Assembly (NCBI RefSeq): GCF_009913435.1
Contig: NZ_CP047895.1
Span: 2,302,501-2,366,500 of the forward strand
Length of the DNA: 64,000 nucleotides
Source of the DNA: Sphingomonas changnyeongensis
Lineage (GTDB): Bacteria; Pseudomonadota; Alphaproteobacteria; Sphingomonadales; Sphingomonadaceae
Direction of reading: 5' to 3'
The position numbers were made by a program, and so were the translations under genes. Below, in pieces: positions 1-10,218 of this stretch. The notes under the pieces are model-generated. The model searched no databases and was not told the DNA's origin. It saw nothing but the letters and a program-made list of their open reading frames with translations. Numbering within the stretch: position 1 is the first letter of the stretch; each line of letters begins with the position of its first letter.

Positions 1-1477
1 CACCAGAGCGGCGCGCCCAGCCCGGCGGCGTCGAGCGCCAGCGCCAGCGCTTCTGCCGGCATGATGACGAAGGTCGTCAGCGGGATGGCGGCCAGATTGG
101 CGAGCGCGCCATACACGCCCTGCTGGTGAAAATGATACAGCGCGATCGGCGCAAGCGCGATCTCGACCGCCAGCCCGCTGGCAAGGATCGCCGCCAGTGC
201 GCGCAGCGCGGCTGCCAGCGCCGCCTCCTCCCGCCGCGCGAACAGGCGACGGGACGCGGGATGATCGTGCAGCGCGACAATCGCCGTCACCGCGGCAAAG
301 CTGAACTGGAAGCTCGCGCCAATCAGCGCTTCGGGCCAGAGCGCCAGCACGACCAGCGCCCCGGCCGCGACCAGCCTGAGCGTGATCGCCTCGCGCCCCA
401 GCGCAAGCCCGGCCAGCACCAGCAGGGCGGCCACCAGCGCGCGCACCGTCGGCACCTCGGCCCCGGTCAGCCAGGCATAGCCCGCGCCGGCCATCGCGCC
501 GGCCGCCGCCGCGACCAGCGGCAGCGACCAGCGCAGCGCCAGCCCGGGGCTGAGCGCCAGCAGCCGCAGCACGACAAACATCACCGCCCCACCAGCGCGG
601 TCACATGCAGGCCGCTGACGGACAGCAAATGGGCCAGTCCCGCGCGACGCAGCGCGTCCTGATCCCCGGCGCTGACCCGTCCCTGATCGCCGGTCGCCAG
701 CGCCACCGCAATGCCGGCGGGGCGCGCCGCCAGGGCACCCGCGATATGCGCGGACAGGCGGACGCGCAGCCCGGATGCGCGGTCCGGCGGCGCGCGCGCC
801 AGCCGGGCCACGGGGCCGAGCGCACGGCCGCTCGCGCCGATCGCGGCAAACCAGGCCGCGCGCGCCGGATCATGCGCGCCGGGCATGGCCGGCGGCAGCG
901 GCGGGGCCAGCCGGGCGGTCAGGCGGATGCGGTCGCCGGGCATCAGGTCGGCGGGGGCCATCTCCTGCTTCGCGGTCAGCCTGACGCGCGGCGGCAGGTC
1001 CGGCCGGTCGAGCGGGCGCAGGACAAGGCGGAGCGAGCGCCTCGACGTCAGCTGCCCGACCGAGTCGATCTCGGCGGCAAAGCCGGTGACGACCGGCCGG
1101 TCGAGCACCGGTGCCGCCACGATCAGCGCCCGCCCCCAGACGAGCGCACAGCCCAGCGCCAGCACCATCCCGGCCCAGATCAGGCCGTGCCCCAGCCGCC
1201 GATGCGCGCCGAGAGCGAGCCCGAGCGCCGCCACCGCCGCGCCCGACAGGATCAGCACGCACCATTCAACCGGCCCGGGCAAGGCGAACCAGCCGCCGAT
1301 ACCGGCCGCCAACGCGACCGGCAGCCACAGCGGCAGCTGATCACGCTCACCATCGAGCCAGCTCTCGATCCGGCTCAAGGCCCGTTGCAGGGGGGCAGCG
1401 ACGCCCCGGCCCGCCCCGGGCAACCCCGTGGTTTGTCGCGGCCAGACGGCCATGCTAGGGGCGTCGCCGGTCACCAT
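1..1477 (-). CDS. comEC: ComEC/Rec2-type DNA uptake channel protein, frameshifted and cut by the window edge
   Basis: This is the N-terminal and central part of a ComEC/Rec2 protein, the inner-membrane channel that passes single-stranded DNA into the cytoplasm during transformation. Two adjacent hydrophobic segments near the start precede an OB-like domain, then the family signature [14 protein letters not shown]. The frame then breaks at about 585-592: reading GTGGGGCGG runs into TGA, while the next frame continues directly with [11 protein letters not shown] and later [14 protein letters not shown], both typical of the Competence domain, and stays open to base 1. One added base at the G run restores V-G-A-V-M. 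The start is uncertain: ATG at 1477 or 1453 are both possible, and gltX is divergent about 30-55 bp away. The C-terminal part lies beyond the left edge. Confidence 0.8.
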
Positions 1478-1508
1478 CACGTTCTTCACAGCCTGGGAGC
1501 AACCGCGC

Positions 1509-2924
1509 GTGAGCGCAAGCAGCGTCGTCACCCGTTTCGCCCCGTCGCCGACGGGGTTCCTGCACATCGGCGGTGCGCGCACCGCATTGTTCAACCTGCT
1601 GTTCGCCCGCCATCATGGCGGCAAGTTCCTGCTGCGCATCGAGGATACCGACAAGGCGCGCTCGACCCAGGCGGCGATCGACGCGATCCTCGACGGGATG
1701 ACCTGGCTGGACCTGAACTGGGACGGCGACGTGGTCTATCAGTCGCAGCGCGCCGCCCGCCATGCCGAGGTGGCCGAGGCGCTGCTGGCGAGCGGCCATG
1801 CCTATCGCTGCTATGCGACGCCCGAGGAACTGGCCGAACTGCGCGAGGCGCAGCGCGCGGCGAAACAGCCGATGCGCTATGACGGCCGCTGGCGCGACCG
1901 CGCGCCGGGGCCGGAGCAGGACGGCAAGCCCTTTGCCGTGCGGCTGAAGGCCCCGCGCGACGGCGAAACGGTGATCGACGATCTGGTGCAGGGCCGCGTG
2001 GTCGTCCAGAACAGCGAGCTGGACGACATGATCCTGCTGCGGTCGGACGGAACGCCGACCTATATGCTCGCCGTCGTCGTCGACGATCACGACATGGGCG
2101 TCACCCATGTCATCCGCGGCGACGATCATCTGAACAACGCCTTCCGCCAGCTGGGCATCATCCGCGCGATGGGCTGGCCGGAGCCGGCTTATGCGCACAT
2201 CCCGCTGATCCACGGATCGGACGGGGCCAAGCTGTCCAAGCGGCACGGGGCGCTGGGCGTCGATGCCTATCGCGACGAACTGGGCATCCTGCCCGAGGCG
2301 CTGTCAAACTATCTGCTGCGCCTCGGCTGGGGGCATGGCGATGCGGAAATCATTTCGCGGGCGCAGGCGACCGAATGGTTCGATATCGGCGGGGTCGGCC
2401 GTTCGCCGTCACGCTTCGACCTGAAAAAGCTCGAAAATCTGAACGGCCATTATCTGCGCGAGGCGGATGACGCCCGGCTCGCCGCGCTGGCCGCGCCGCG
2501 CATTGCAGCCGTGCTGGGGCGTGCGCTCACCGACGCCGATCTGGCGCTGGTCGGGCGGGCGATGCCCGAGCTCAAACCGCGTGCGAAGAATCTCCACGAA
2601 ATCGCTGACGGGGCGATGTTCCTGTTCGCCAGCCGGCCGCTCGTGATGGAAGAAAAGGCCGCCGCCCTGCTGGAAGGCGACGGCACGCGCCTGCTGGGTC
2701 TTGTGCATGAACGCCTGACAGCGGTGACCGACTGGTCGGCCGAGGCGCTCGATGCCGGCGTCCGCGCGGTCGCGGAAGCCGAGGGCATCGGCCTTGGCAA
2801 GGTGGCGCAGCCGCTGCGTGCGGCCTTGACCGGGCGCACGACTTCGCCAGGAATTTTTGACGTGCTTGTTCTATTGGGACGCGACGAATCGCTGGCACGG
2901 CTGGCCGACCGGCTGGCGGCATGA
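1509..2924 (+). CDS. gltX: Glutamyl-tRNA synthetase
   Basis: GltX charges tRNA-Glu with glutamate in the cytoplasm. The 471-residue protein is normal for a bacterial class I GluRS. It shows the start signature [19 protein letters not shown] with the HIGH-type motif at about residues 19-22, and a KMSKS-type motif KLSKR at about 241-245. I chose the GTG at 1509 because GGGAG lies just upstream and the protein then begins shortly before VVTRFAPSP; an upstream extension to 1428 would overlap the comEC start region. gltA follows 41 bp downstream on the same strand and may be cotranscribed. Some alphaproteobacteria have two GltX paralogs, one acting on tRNA-Gln; this cannot be judged from a single copy. 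Confidence 0.95.
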   Translation: MSASSVVTRFAPSPTGFLHIGGARTALFNLLFARHHGGKFLLRIEDTDKARSTQAAIDAILDGMTWLDLNWDGDVVYQSQRAARHAEVAEALLASGHAYRCYATPEELAELREAQRAAKQPMRYDGRWRDRAPGPEQDGKPFAVRLKAPRDGETVIDDLVQGRVVVQNSELDDMILLRSDGTPTYMLAVVVDDHDMGVTHVIRGDDHLNNAFRQLGIIRAMGWPEPAYAHIPLIHGSDGAKLSKRHGALGVDAYRDELGILPEALSNYLLRLGWGHGDAEIISRAQATEWFDIGGVGRSPSRFDLKKLENLNGHYLREADDARLAALAAPRIAAVLGRALTDADLALVGRAMPELKPRAKNLHEIADGAMFLFASRPLVMEEKAAALLEGDGTRLLGLVHERLTAVTDWSAEALDAGVRAVAEAEGIGLGKVAQPLRAALTGRTTSPGIFDVLVLLGRDESLARLADRLAA

Positions 2925-2965
2925 CCCGCCGCGCCCGCGTGACGATTGGTTGAGGAGCAGAATGA

Positions 2966-4249
2966 ATGACTGACATGGCGAAACTGACGCTGGGCGGAGC
3001 CGAAATCGACCTGCCGGTCCGCAAGGGCAGTGTCGGCCCGGATGTGATCGACATCCGCAAGCTCTACGGCCAGACCGGCGCCTTCACCTATGATCCGGGC
3101 TTCACCTCCACCGCCAGCTGCGAATCGGGCCTGACCTATATCGACGGCGATCAGGGCATCCTGCTCCATCGCGGCTATCCGATCGACCAGCTCGCCGAAA
3201 AGTCGAGCTTCATGGAGGTGTGCTACCTGCTCCTGAACGGCGAGCTGCCGAAGAAGGACGAGCTGGACAAGTTCACCTACACCATCACCCGCCACACGAT
3301 GCTGCACGAGCAGCTGGCGACCTTCTATCGCGGGTTCCGCCGCGACGCGCATCCGATGGCGGTCATGTGCGGCGTCGTCGGCGCGCTGTCGGCCTTCTAC
3401 CATGATTCGACCGACATCACCGATCCGCACCAGCGGATGGTCGCCAGCCACCGGCTGATCGCCAAGATGCCGACCATCGCGGCGATGGCGTATAAATATT
3501 CGGTCGGCCAGCCCTTCCTCTACCCGGACAACTCGCTGTCCTATTCGGGCAATTTCCTGCGCATGACCTTCGGCGTGCCGGCTGAGCCCTATCAGGTCGA
3601 TCCGGTGGTCGAAGCGGCGATGGACAAGATCTTCATCCTGCACGCCGATCACGAACAGAATGCGTCGACCTCGACCGTGCGGCTGGCCGGTTCGTCGGGC
3701 GCCAATCCCTTCGCCTGCATCGCGGCGGGCATCGCCTGCCTGTGGGGCCCGGCGCATGGCGGCGCAAACGAAGCGGCGCTCAACATGCTGCGCGAAATCG
3801 GCCGTCCGGAAAAGATTCCGGAATATATCGCCCGCGCCAAGGACAAGAATGATCCGTTCCGCCTGATGGGCTTTGGCCACCGGGTCTACAAGAACTATGA
3901 CCCGCGCGCCAAGGTGATGCAGAAGACCGCGAACGAGGTTCTGGAAAAGCTGGGCGTCACCGATCCGATCTTCGACGTTGCGCGCGAACTCGAACAGATC
4001 GCGCTCAAGGACGATTATTTCGTCGAGAAGAAGCTCTATCCGAACGTCGATTTCTATTCGGGTGTCATCCTGTCGGCGATCGGTTTCCCGACCTCGATGT
4101 TCACCGCGCTGTTCGCCCTTGCCCGCACCGTCGGCTGGGTGGCGCAGTGGAACGAGATGATCTCGGACCCCGAACAGAAGATCGGCCGCCCGCGCCAGCT
4201 CTACACCGGGCCGTCGCAGCGCGATTATGTCCCGCTCGACCAGCGCTGA
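2966..4249 (+). CDS. gltA: Citrate synthase (type II)
   Basis: GltA condenses acetyl-CoA and oxaloacetate to citrate, the entry step of the TCA cycle. The 427-residue length and opening (beta-rich N-terminus, [22 protein letters not shown]) match the hexameric type II enzymes of Gram-negative bacteria. The conserved [13 protein letters not shown] block lies near residue 305 and the catalytic-Asp region VDFYSG near 360. A ribosome site (GAGGAG, about 2952) precedes the ATG at 2966. The next gene, a lipoprotein, starts 4 bp after the stop and may be cotranscribed. Confidence 0.97.
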   Translation: MTDMAKLTLGGAEIDLPVRKGSVGPDVIDIRKLYGQTGAFTYDPGFTSTASCESGLTYIDGDQGILLHRGYPIDQLAEKSSFMEVCYLLLNGELPKKDELDKFTYTITRHTMLHEQLATFYRGFRRDAHPMAVMCGVVGALSAFYHDSTDITDPHQRMVASHRLIAKMPTIAAMAYKYSVGQPFLYPDNSLSYSGNFLRMTFGVPAEPYQVDPVVEAAMDKIFILHADHEQNASTSTVRLAGSSGANPFACIAAGIACLWGPAHGGANEAALNMLREIGRPEKIPEYIARAKDKNDPFRLMGFGHRVYKNYDPRAKVMQKTANEVLEKLGVTDPIFDVARELEQIALKDDYFVEKKLYPNVDFYSGVILSAIGFPTSMFTALFALARTVGWVAQWNEMISDPEQKIGRPRQLYTGPSQRDYVPLDQR

Positions 4250-4253
4250 CACG

Positions 4254-4790
4254 ATGCGCCGCCGGGCGGTGCCGATCCTGCTCGCGCTGGTCGGCATCGC
4301 CCCGCTCGCAGCCTGTGCCCGGCCCGGCGCGACGGCGGCGTTGCCGTCGCCCGGCCCGGTGTTCGATCCGGCGACGTTCTTCGTCGGCCGGACCGAAGGC
4401 AGCGGCACCCTTGCGCGGCGCTGGCATGATCCGGAAGCGGTCAGCGTGTCGGGCACCGGCGAACTGCTCGTCGACGGCACTTTGGTGCTGCGTCAGCGGG
4501 TCAGCCGCACCGGCCATCCGGACCGGCGGCGGCTGTGGCGGCTGCGGCCGACCGGCGTGCCGGGCGAATATCGCGGCCATATGTCGGATGCGACCGATCT
4601 GGTGACCGCGCGGGTGACCGGCAACCGGCTGACCATCGCTTATCCGATGCGCGGCGGCTTTACCGCCGTGCAGCAGATCGACCTCGCTGCCGACGGGCAG
4701 AGCGCGGTCAACCGCATGACCGTGACGCTGCGCGGGCTGAGGGTCGCAACGCTCGACGAGGTGATCCGGCGGGTCGGCCCGACGCGCTGA
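4254..4790 (+). CDS. Small lipoprotein, DUF3833-like
   Basis: A 178-residue predicted lipoprotein. Starting at the ATG at 4254, it has a basic, hydrophobic signal peptide ending in the lipobox LAAC (Cys25), so it should be anchored in the membrane facing the periplasm. The mature part starts with a FFVGRTEGSG block and continues with short beta-strand-like segments ending in NRMTVTLRGLRVATLDEVI. This resembles the DUF3833 family in motif and length, but the match is by eye. It starts 4 bp after the gltA stop. No function is known to me. A perfect 14-bp palindrome (4792-4805) follows, before the convergent kinase-like gene. Confidence 0.7.
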   Translation: MRRRAVPILLALVGIAPLAACARPGATAALPSPGPVFDPATFFVGRTEGSGTLARRWHDPEAVSVSGTGELLVDGTLVLRQRVSRTGHPDRRRLWRLRPTGVPGEYRGHMSDATDLVTARVTGNRLTIAYPMRGGFTAVQQIDLAADGQSAVNRMTVTLRGLRVATLDEVIRRVGPTR

Positions 4791-4791
4791 G

Positions 4792-4805
4792 CCCGGCGCG
4801 CCGGG
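4792..4805. terminator. Palindrome between convergent genes
   Basis: CCCGGCGCGCCGGG is a perfect self-complementary 14-mer placed directly after the lipoprotein stop and before the end of the convergent kinase-like gene. It could help stop transcription from either side. There is no T-run, so terminator function is only a guess. Confidence 0.3.
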
Positions 4806-4819
4806 ACCAGCCGGGCCGT

Positions 4820-6205
4820 TCAGCCGCCGGACGGCAGGGCGAGCACGAACCGCGCGCCCTGCCCCAGCGCGCTGTCCACGGTCAGGTCTCCGCCCATCGC
4901 GCGGGCGAGCCGGCGGGCGATATAGAGGCCAAGCCCGCTGCCCCCCGGATCGCTGGGTGCGATACGGGTGAATTTCTCGAAAATCCGCTCATGCTCGGCA
5001 GGGTCAATGCCATGCCCCTGATCGGCGACGACGATGATCGCGCGCGCGCCCTCGCGTTCGGCGCGCACCCACACCATGCCGCCTTCGGGCGAATGGCGCA
5101 CGGCATTGCCGATCAGATTGACGAGGATCTGCAAGGTGCGGCGGTAATCGCCGCGCGCGGGCAGGCTTTCGTCCATCGCCGGCGGATCGATGCGGACGCC
5201 GCGGTCACCCGCCTGGATGCCGAGCAGGCTCGCCGCGCGCCGGGACAGATCGGCCAGATCGATCAGATCGGCCAGTGGCTGGAAATCATGCCGCTCGACC
5301 GCCTGCAGATCGACCAGATCGTCGACAAGCGCGAGCAGATGCCGCCCGGCCCCGGCAATGTCGGTCGCATAATCGGCATAATCGCGCCGGATCGGCCCGC
5401 CGGATTGCGCGCCGATGCTCTCGGCCCGCTCGACAATCCGGGCGAGCGGCTGGCGCAGCGCGGTGTCGAGCCGCGTCCCGAACGGATTGCCATCGGCCGT
5501 CACCGGCTCGCCAGGATCGCGGGTCTCGGGCTCCGGCACCTCATCGGCCACCGGGGCAGGCCGAGCGGGTTCGGCGGCGGCGGGCGCATCGACCAGAAAC
5601 GCGCTGCCGCGATAGCCGGCAAAGCGGCCGCCGCCGTCAATCAACGGCAGGCCGGTCAGCCGCACCCGCTGGCCGGAGCCGCGCACCTCCGCCTCCTGCC
5701 CCTCGAACCGGGCCCGCGCGGCAATCGCCTCCAGGATCGGCAGGTCGCCATCGGCACCGGGAATGAAATGGAACAGCCGCGTCAGCGGCGCGCCGATCAT
5801 CGCCTCGCCCGCCGGATCGGTGACCGAAGTGAGCTTCAGCGCCGGATCGGTTTCCCACAGCCAGTCGCCGCGCGACCGCACGAAATCATAGACGCGGCGG
5901 CCAAAACCGTCATCGCCCGACCGGCCCGGACGCCGCGCCCAGCCGCCGACCGAGAGCGCCACCCCGCCGCCCTCAGGCTTGGCCTGCACCCACAGATCAA
6001 GATCATCAGCCCCGTCAGCCGCAATCACGCAGCGCGACACCAGCACGCCCAGCCGCTGGGCCAGCCGGACCAGGGTGGCGATCTGTGGCACGGCGATGAC
6101 CTGGCCGATCGCGCCGCCCGCCGCCTCCTGCAACCGGGCAAGCGCGGGATCGGCGCGCACCAGCCGCCCCTCACCGTCGATGAACCCCTCGGCAACGCGG
6201 GTCAT
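4820..6205 (-). CDS. PAS/histidine-kinase-like protein lacking the phospho-acceptor His
   Basis: A 461-residue cytoplasmic sensor-kinase-like protein with no membrane segment. The middle (about 105-210) looks like a PAS-type domain. About residues 245-310 resemble HisKA, but where kinases carry SHELRTPL this protein reads DTALRQPL, with Thr in place of the phospho-accepting His. The C-terminal HATPase domain looks complete: N-box LVNLIGNAVRHSPEGG, G1 DQGHGID, F-box IFEKF, and G2 GGSGLGLYIARRLA. It may therefore bind ATP but not autophosphorylate in the usual way, or it may act as a scaffold or phosphatase partner. It is translationally coupled to the upstream DUF2336 gene through an ATGA overlap, which suggests the two products work together. 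Confidence 0.85.
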   Translation of the reverse strand: MTRVAEGFIDGEGRLVRADPALARLQEAAGGAIGQVIAVPQIATLVRLAQRLGVLVSRCVIAADGADDLDLWVQAKPEGGGVALSVGGWARRPGRSGDDGFGRRVYDFVRSRGDWLWETDPALKLTSVTDPAGEAMIGAPLTRLFHFIPGADGDLPILEAIAARARFEGQEAEVRGSGQRVRLTGLPLIDGGGRFAGYRGSAFLVDAPAAAEPARPAPVADEVPEPETRDPGEPVTADGNPFGTRLDTALRQPLARIVERAESIGAQSGGPIRRDYADYATDIAGAGRHLLALVDDLVDLQAVERHDFQPLADLIDLADLSRRAASLLGIQAGDRGVRIDPPAMDESLPARGDYRRTLQILVNLIGNAVRHSPEGGMVWVRAEREGARAIIVVADQGHGIDPAEHERIFEKFTRIAPSDPGGSGLGLYIARRLARAMGGDLTVDSALGQGARFVLALPSGG

Positions 6206-7278
6206 CGCGCCCGCCTTTCGCGGCCGATATCGGCGATGGCGGCGCGGAACGCGCGGTCCAGCCGCCAGGGCCGGATCGCTTCGCGCGCCTCGGCCAGATC
6301 GAGATCGAGATAGTCGTTGATCCGTTCCTCGAGCTTGGCCTCGCTCAGCCCGTTGATCGCCGCCATCTGCAGCAGGATCGATGCCGCCACCTCGGTGCGC
6401 GCCTCGATCGCCCGCAGCGCGACCGCCAGCGCGCCGATGCCCGGATCGGTCGCGATCACGAATGCCGACATGTAATCGACCCGCGCCCTGACCGCGAGAT
6501 TGGCGACGAACAGGCTGAAATAGCCGCGCCGGAACGCCTCGAACATCGCCTCGTCATCGGCGGGGCCGGCCAGTGCGACGCGCATCGCCGCCCCTTCAAG
6601 CGTCTGGCTTTCATCATGTGCGGCCAGCCGTTCAAACACCGCGCCCTGGAGGGATTCGTCGCGCGCAGCCGGATCGAGCGGCGACGCGCGGTCGAGATAG
6701 TCGCGCAGCGCCGCCGCCGTCCACCAGGCCAGCCGGACGAGCAGATCGGCCGGCAGGTCGCGCGCCGACAGCGTGGGTTCGCCCGCGCCGTCGCTGCGCC
6801 GGCTCTCCGCGATCAGATAGGGCATTTCCAGTTCGGGCGCGATGGCGAGCGGCGTCGCGCCGGCCGGTTCGGGATCGGCGGCGGCGATGCGGCGAATGCC
6901 CTCGGATATCCGGTGCTCCTCGGCACGCGCGAGCAGCAGCGCGACCAGATCGCGTTCGCGCAGCACGCCTGCCCGGTCGAAGATCGGCCGCGCAATGGCG
7001 ATACGCGCGACGCCGATGGCGGGCGGCGCAGTCTCGCCCAGCCGCTCGATCAGCCCCAGCCGCAAGTCACTTTCCAGATCCTCGACCAGCGCATCGATCA
7101 TCGCCGAAATCGCCGAGCGCTGGCGATCATTGGGCCGGTGGCGTTCGGGGACGAACAGATCGTTGAGCGCGGCGGACACGCGCGCATCGGCCTCGCGCGC
7201 GGCATATGCCGCCGCGGCGAGCAGGCGGGGCGCACCCGCCAGCGGACCGCCTTCGTCTTCGCGCGCAGTCAGGGCCAT
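6202..7278 (-). CDS. DUF2336 domain protein
   Basis: A 358-residue, largely helical, Ala/Arg/Leu-rich soluble protein. The pattern (RQRSAISAMIDALVEDLESDLRLGLIERL near residues 50-80, followed by repeated helices) matches the alphaproteobacterial DUF2336 family, whose function is not established. It overlaps the kinase-like gene by four bases (ATGA), so the two form an operon and probably a functional pair. It is divergent from a solute-binding lipoprotein gene, with 92 bp between the starts. The ATG at 7278 follows a weak ribosome site. Confidence 0.8.
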   Translation of the reverse strand: MALTAREDEGGPLAGAPRLLAAAAYAAREADARVSAALNDLFVPERHRPNDRQRSAISAMIDALVEDLESDLRLGLIERLGETAPPAIGVARIAIARPIFDRAGVLRERDLVALLLARAEEHRISEGIRRIAAADPEPAGATPLAIAPELEMPYLIAESRRSDGAGEPTLSARDLPADLLVRLAWWTAAALRDYLDRASPLDPAARDESLQGAVFERLAAHDESQTLEGAAMRVALAGPADDEAMFEAFRRGYFSLFVANLAVRARVDYMSAFVIATDPGIGALAVALRAIEARTEVAASILLQMAAINGLSEAKLEERINDYLDLDLAEAREAIRPWRLDRAFRAAIADIGRERRAR

Positions 7279-7370
7279 GGCAGCGGCTTAGCCCGGCGAG
7301 GATGAAGACCGCGTTAAGCGTCACGCTTGGCGCTTGGCGGGCGGCACCGGCGGGCATAGAGCAGATCGCG

Positions 7371-8867
7371 ATGGTGCATCGATCATCCCCCGGGCGCGGC
7401 ATCGGCCATGGCCTGACCGGCCGCCGCTTTGCGGCGCTGCTGGGCGCTCTGGCGCTGCTGGGCGGCTGCGGCAGCCGCGCGGGCGACGGGCCGATCCGGG
7501 CCAGCATCGTCGGCGATCCGGTCACGCGGCCCGACCGGGTCGGCCCCGCCACCGGTCAGGCCGACCGGATGCTGGCGACGATGACCGGCGCGGGGCTGGT
7601 GACGTTCGATGAAAATGGCCAGATCCGCCCGGCGCTCGCCCAGCGCTGGATCGTGACCGATGACGGGCTGAGCGCGATTTTCCGGCTCGACCGCGACGCG
7701 CGGCTGGCCGGGCGGCCGGTGAGCGCGGACGCGGTTGCCCGGCGGCTGCGCGCGGCGCTGGCGCGGCAACGGACAACGGCGCTGGGCGCGGCGCTCGCCG
7801 CCATCGACGAAGTGGCGGTGATGACGCCCGATGTGATCGAAATGCGCCTCAAACTGCCCCGGCCACCTTTGCTCGATCTGCTCGCCCGGCCCGAACTGGC
7901 GGTTGCCGGGGCGGTGCCGGGACCGGACAGCGGCGGCGGTTTTCGTGGCGGGGCGCGGCGCGGCGGCTGGCTGACGCTGACCCCGCTTGCCGCAGCCGAC
8001 ACCCCGCCGCCGCCTGCTTTATGGCTGCGCGGCGAACCTGCGGCGCGGGCGCTGGCGCGATTCTCGCTCGGCCATGCCGATCTGGTGCTGGGCGGCAGCG
8101 TGGTCGACTGGCCGCTGGTCCGCGCCGCCGCCATTCCGGCGCGGCTGGTGCGGACCGATCCTGCCGAAGGGCTGCTCGGCCTCGTGCCCGCACGCGGCGG
8201 CGGGCTGGCGGGCGACCCCGGCAACCGGGCGGCGCTGGCCATGGCGATCGACCGCGATGCGCTTGGCCGCCTGCTCGATGCGCCGCGCTGGCGGCCCGAT
8301 CTGGCGGTCCTGCCCCAGCCCTATGGCACGGCGGCGGCCCCTCACGTCCCCGAATGGGCGACTCTGGGTCTTGCGGATCGGCGCGCGACCGCTGCCGGGC
8401 GGATCGCCATGTGGCTGGCGCGCGGACGCGGGCGCACGGCGGAGGTGCGGCTGTTTCTGCCGCCCGGCCCCGGCAGCCGGCTGATGTTCGCAGCGCTTGC
8501 CGCCGATTGGCGGCGGATCGGCGTCACCGCCCTGCCCGCCAGCCGCGCCGAGGCCGATCTGCTGCTGATCGACGAGGTCGCGCCCGCACCCAGCGCGATC
8601 TGGTATCTGGCGCGGCTCGCCTGCCCCGCGCCCGCCATCTGCCCGGCCGAGGCCGGCGAGGCGCTGGCCGCCGCGCGGGCCGCGACCGACCCTGCCGAGC
8701 GCGGCCGCCTGCTGACCGTGGCGGACCGGGGAATCGGGGCAGCGGCGCTCTATATCCCCATCGCCCGGCCGCTGCGCTGGTCAGTGGTCGCGCAGCGGTT
8801 CAATCTGTTCCGCGACAATCCGCGCGCGGTCCACCCGCTCGACCGGCTGATCCAGCCGCGGCGCTGA
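7371..8867 (+). CDS. ABC transporter solute-binding lipoprotein, peptide/nickel type
   Basis: A 498-residue protein resembling family 5 extracellular solute-binding proteins, which deliver oligopeptides or metals to ABC importers. From the ATG at 7371 it has a signal peptide ending in the lipobox LLGGC, so it is a predicted lipoprotein. The segments DRMLATMTGAGLVTFDENGQIRPALAQRW and the later AMAIDRDALGRLL are typical of the family. It is slightly shorter and more divergent than usual, and no permease or ATPase genes lie beside it, so it may be an orphan binding protein with a changed role. An upstream in-frame extension exists but overlaps the DUF2336 gene and would bury the signal peptide. 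Confidence 0.72.
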   Translation: MVHRSSPGRGIGHGLTGRRFAALLGALALLGGCGSRAGDGPIRASIVGDPVTRPDRVGPATGQADRMLATMTGAGLVTFDENGQIRPALAQRWIVTDDGLSAIFRLDRDARLAGRPVSADAVARRLRAALARQRTTALGAALAAIDEVAVMTPDVIEMRLKLPRPPLLDLLARPELAVAGAVPGPDSGGGFRGGARRGGWLTLTPLAAADTPPPPALWLRGEPAARALARFSLGHADLVLGGSVVDWPLVRAAAIPARLVRTDPAEGLLGLVPARGGGLAGDPGNRAALAMAIDRDALGRLLDAPRWRPDLAVLPQPYGTAAAPHVPEWATLGLADRRATAAGRIAMWLARGRGRTAEVRLFLPPGPGSRLMFAALAADWRRIGVTALPASRAEADLLLIDEVAPAPSAIWYLARLACPAPAICPAEAGEALAAARAATDPAERGRLLTVADRGIGAAALYIPIARPLRWSVVAQRFNLFRDNPRAVHPLDRLIQPRR

Positions 8868-8926
8868 CCCCCTCTCGTCAAGCGGCGCCGGGCCTCCCAT
8901 ATCGGCGGAACGGAGGATGAAACAGC

Positions 8927-9379
8927 ATGGTGTCAGTCAACAGGATCGACGAACTGGCCGACCGGCTGAACCTCAGCCGCGACGCGCAGGCGGTGCGCCA
9001 GCGGGTCGAGGCGGTCGAGGCGGTGATGGAAAGGCTCGTCACCATTCCGGGCACCGGGCGTCAGTTCGGGCTGGACGTGATCCTCGATTTCGTGCCCGGC
9101 ATCGGGCCGCTTGCGGCGTCGGCGCTGGGCGCATGGATGGTGTGGGAGGCGCGCAATCTGGGCCTGTCGCGCTGGCAGCTGACGCGCATGGGGGGCAATG
9201 TCGGCATCGACCTGCTGCTCGGCGCGATCCCGTTCGTCGGTGCCATTCCCGATTTCTTCTTCCGGTCGAACAGCCGCAACCTCAGGATCATCAAGCGCCA
9301 TCTCGACCGCCATCATCCCGCCGGCGCCACCATCGACGCTGCGCCGCCCGGGCAGGAACGCACGGTCAGGCGGGGCTGA
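8927..9379 (+). CDS. DUF4112 membrane protein
   Basis: A 150-residue protein of the DUF4112 family. The hallmark blocks are visible: GLDVILDFVPGIGPLAASALGAWMVWEA, then GNVGIDLLLGAIPFVGAIPDFFFRSNSRNLRIIKRHL. Two hydrophobic helical regions suggest an inner-membrane protein. The biochemical function is unknown. A good ribosome site (GGAGG, 8912-8916) precedes the ATG at 8927. It converges with nadC, and the two coding ends overlap by 14 bp. Confidence 0.88.
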   Translation: MVSVNRIDELADRLNLSRDAQAVRQRVEAVEAVMERLVTIPGTGRQFGLDVILDFVPGIGPLAASALGAWMVWEARNLGLSRWQLTRMGGNVGIDLLLGAIPFVGAIPDFFFRSNSRNLRIIKRHLDRHHPAGATIDAAPPGQERTVRRG

Positions 9380-10208
9380 AATCCAGCCCGATATCGGCGG
9401 CCGGGGCCGACTGGGTGATGCGGCCGACCGAGATATAATCGACCCCGGTTTCGGCAATGGCGCGGATGGTGTCCAGCCGCACGCCGCCCGACGCCTCGGT
9501 CGGCACCCGCCCGGCGACCAGCGCCACCGCCTGCCGCAGCACAGGCGGGGCCATGTTGTCGAGCAGCAGCCGGGTCGCGCCGGCTGCCAGCGCCGGTTCG
9601 ATCTGGTCGATATGGTCGACCTCGACGATGATCTCGGCAATGCCGGCGGCTGCCGCGCGGCGCACCGCCTCGCCGACATCGCCGGCGACCGCGACATGAT
9701 TGTCCTTGATCATCGCGGCATCCCACAGGCCCATGCGGTGATTGGTCGCCCCGCCCATGCGGGTCGCATATTTCTCAAGCAGCCTCAGGCCGGGGATGGT
9801 CTTGCGCGTGTCGAGCAAGGTCGCGCCCGTGCCGGCAATGGCCCCCACATAGGCGGCGGTCAGCGTCGCGATGCCGGACAGATGCTGAACGGTGTTGAGC
9901 GCCGACCGCTCGGCGGTCAGCATCGCCCGCGCAGCACCCGTCAGCCGCATCAGCGGCGCACCGGCCGCCACGCATTCGCCGTCCTGCGCGAGCATCTCGA
10001 TGCCGACATCGGCGTCGAGCGCGCGGAAGAACGCCGCCGCCACCTCCAGCCCGGCAACGGTGATCGCATCGCGGCTCGCCATCGTGCCGACGAACCGCGC
10101 ATCCGCCGGAATCACCGCCGCCGACGTGATGTCCCCGCCAGCGCCGAGATCCTCGGCGAGGGTTGCCGCAACGAATGCGGACAGATCAAAACCACCCGGC
10201 AATCCCAT
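9366..10208 (-). CDS. nadC: Quinolinate phosphoribosyltransferase (nicotinate-nucleotide pyrophosphorylase)
   Basis: NadC converts quinolinate and PRPP to nicotinate mononucleotide in de novo NAD synthesis. The 280-residue protein shows AEDLGAGGDITSAAVIP, the TAERSALNTVQHLSGIAT block, DTRKTIPGLRLLEKYA, and EVDHI...LLLDNM, all conserved in the family. I start it at the ATG at 10208, since the longer frame to 10295 runs into nadA. nadA ends 10 bp upstream (10219), so nadA-nadC is an operon. Confidence 0.95.
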   Translation of the reverse strand: MGLPGGFDLSAFVAATLAEDLGAGGDITSAAVIPADARFVGTMASRDAITVAGLEVAAAFFRALDADVGIEMLAQDGECVAAGAPLMRLTGAARAMLTAERSALNTVQHLSGIATLTAAYVGAIAGTGATLLDTRKTIPGLRLLEKYATRMGGATNHRMGLWDAAMIKDNHVAVAGDVGEAVRRAAAAGIAEIIVEVDHIDQIEPALAAGATRLLLDNMAPPVLRQAVALVAGRVPTEASGGVRLDTIRAIAETGVDYISVGRITQSAPAADIGLDFSPA

Positions 10209-10218
10209 GGCGACAGCC

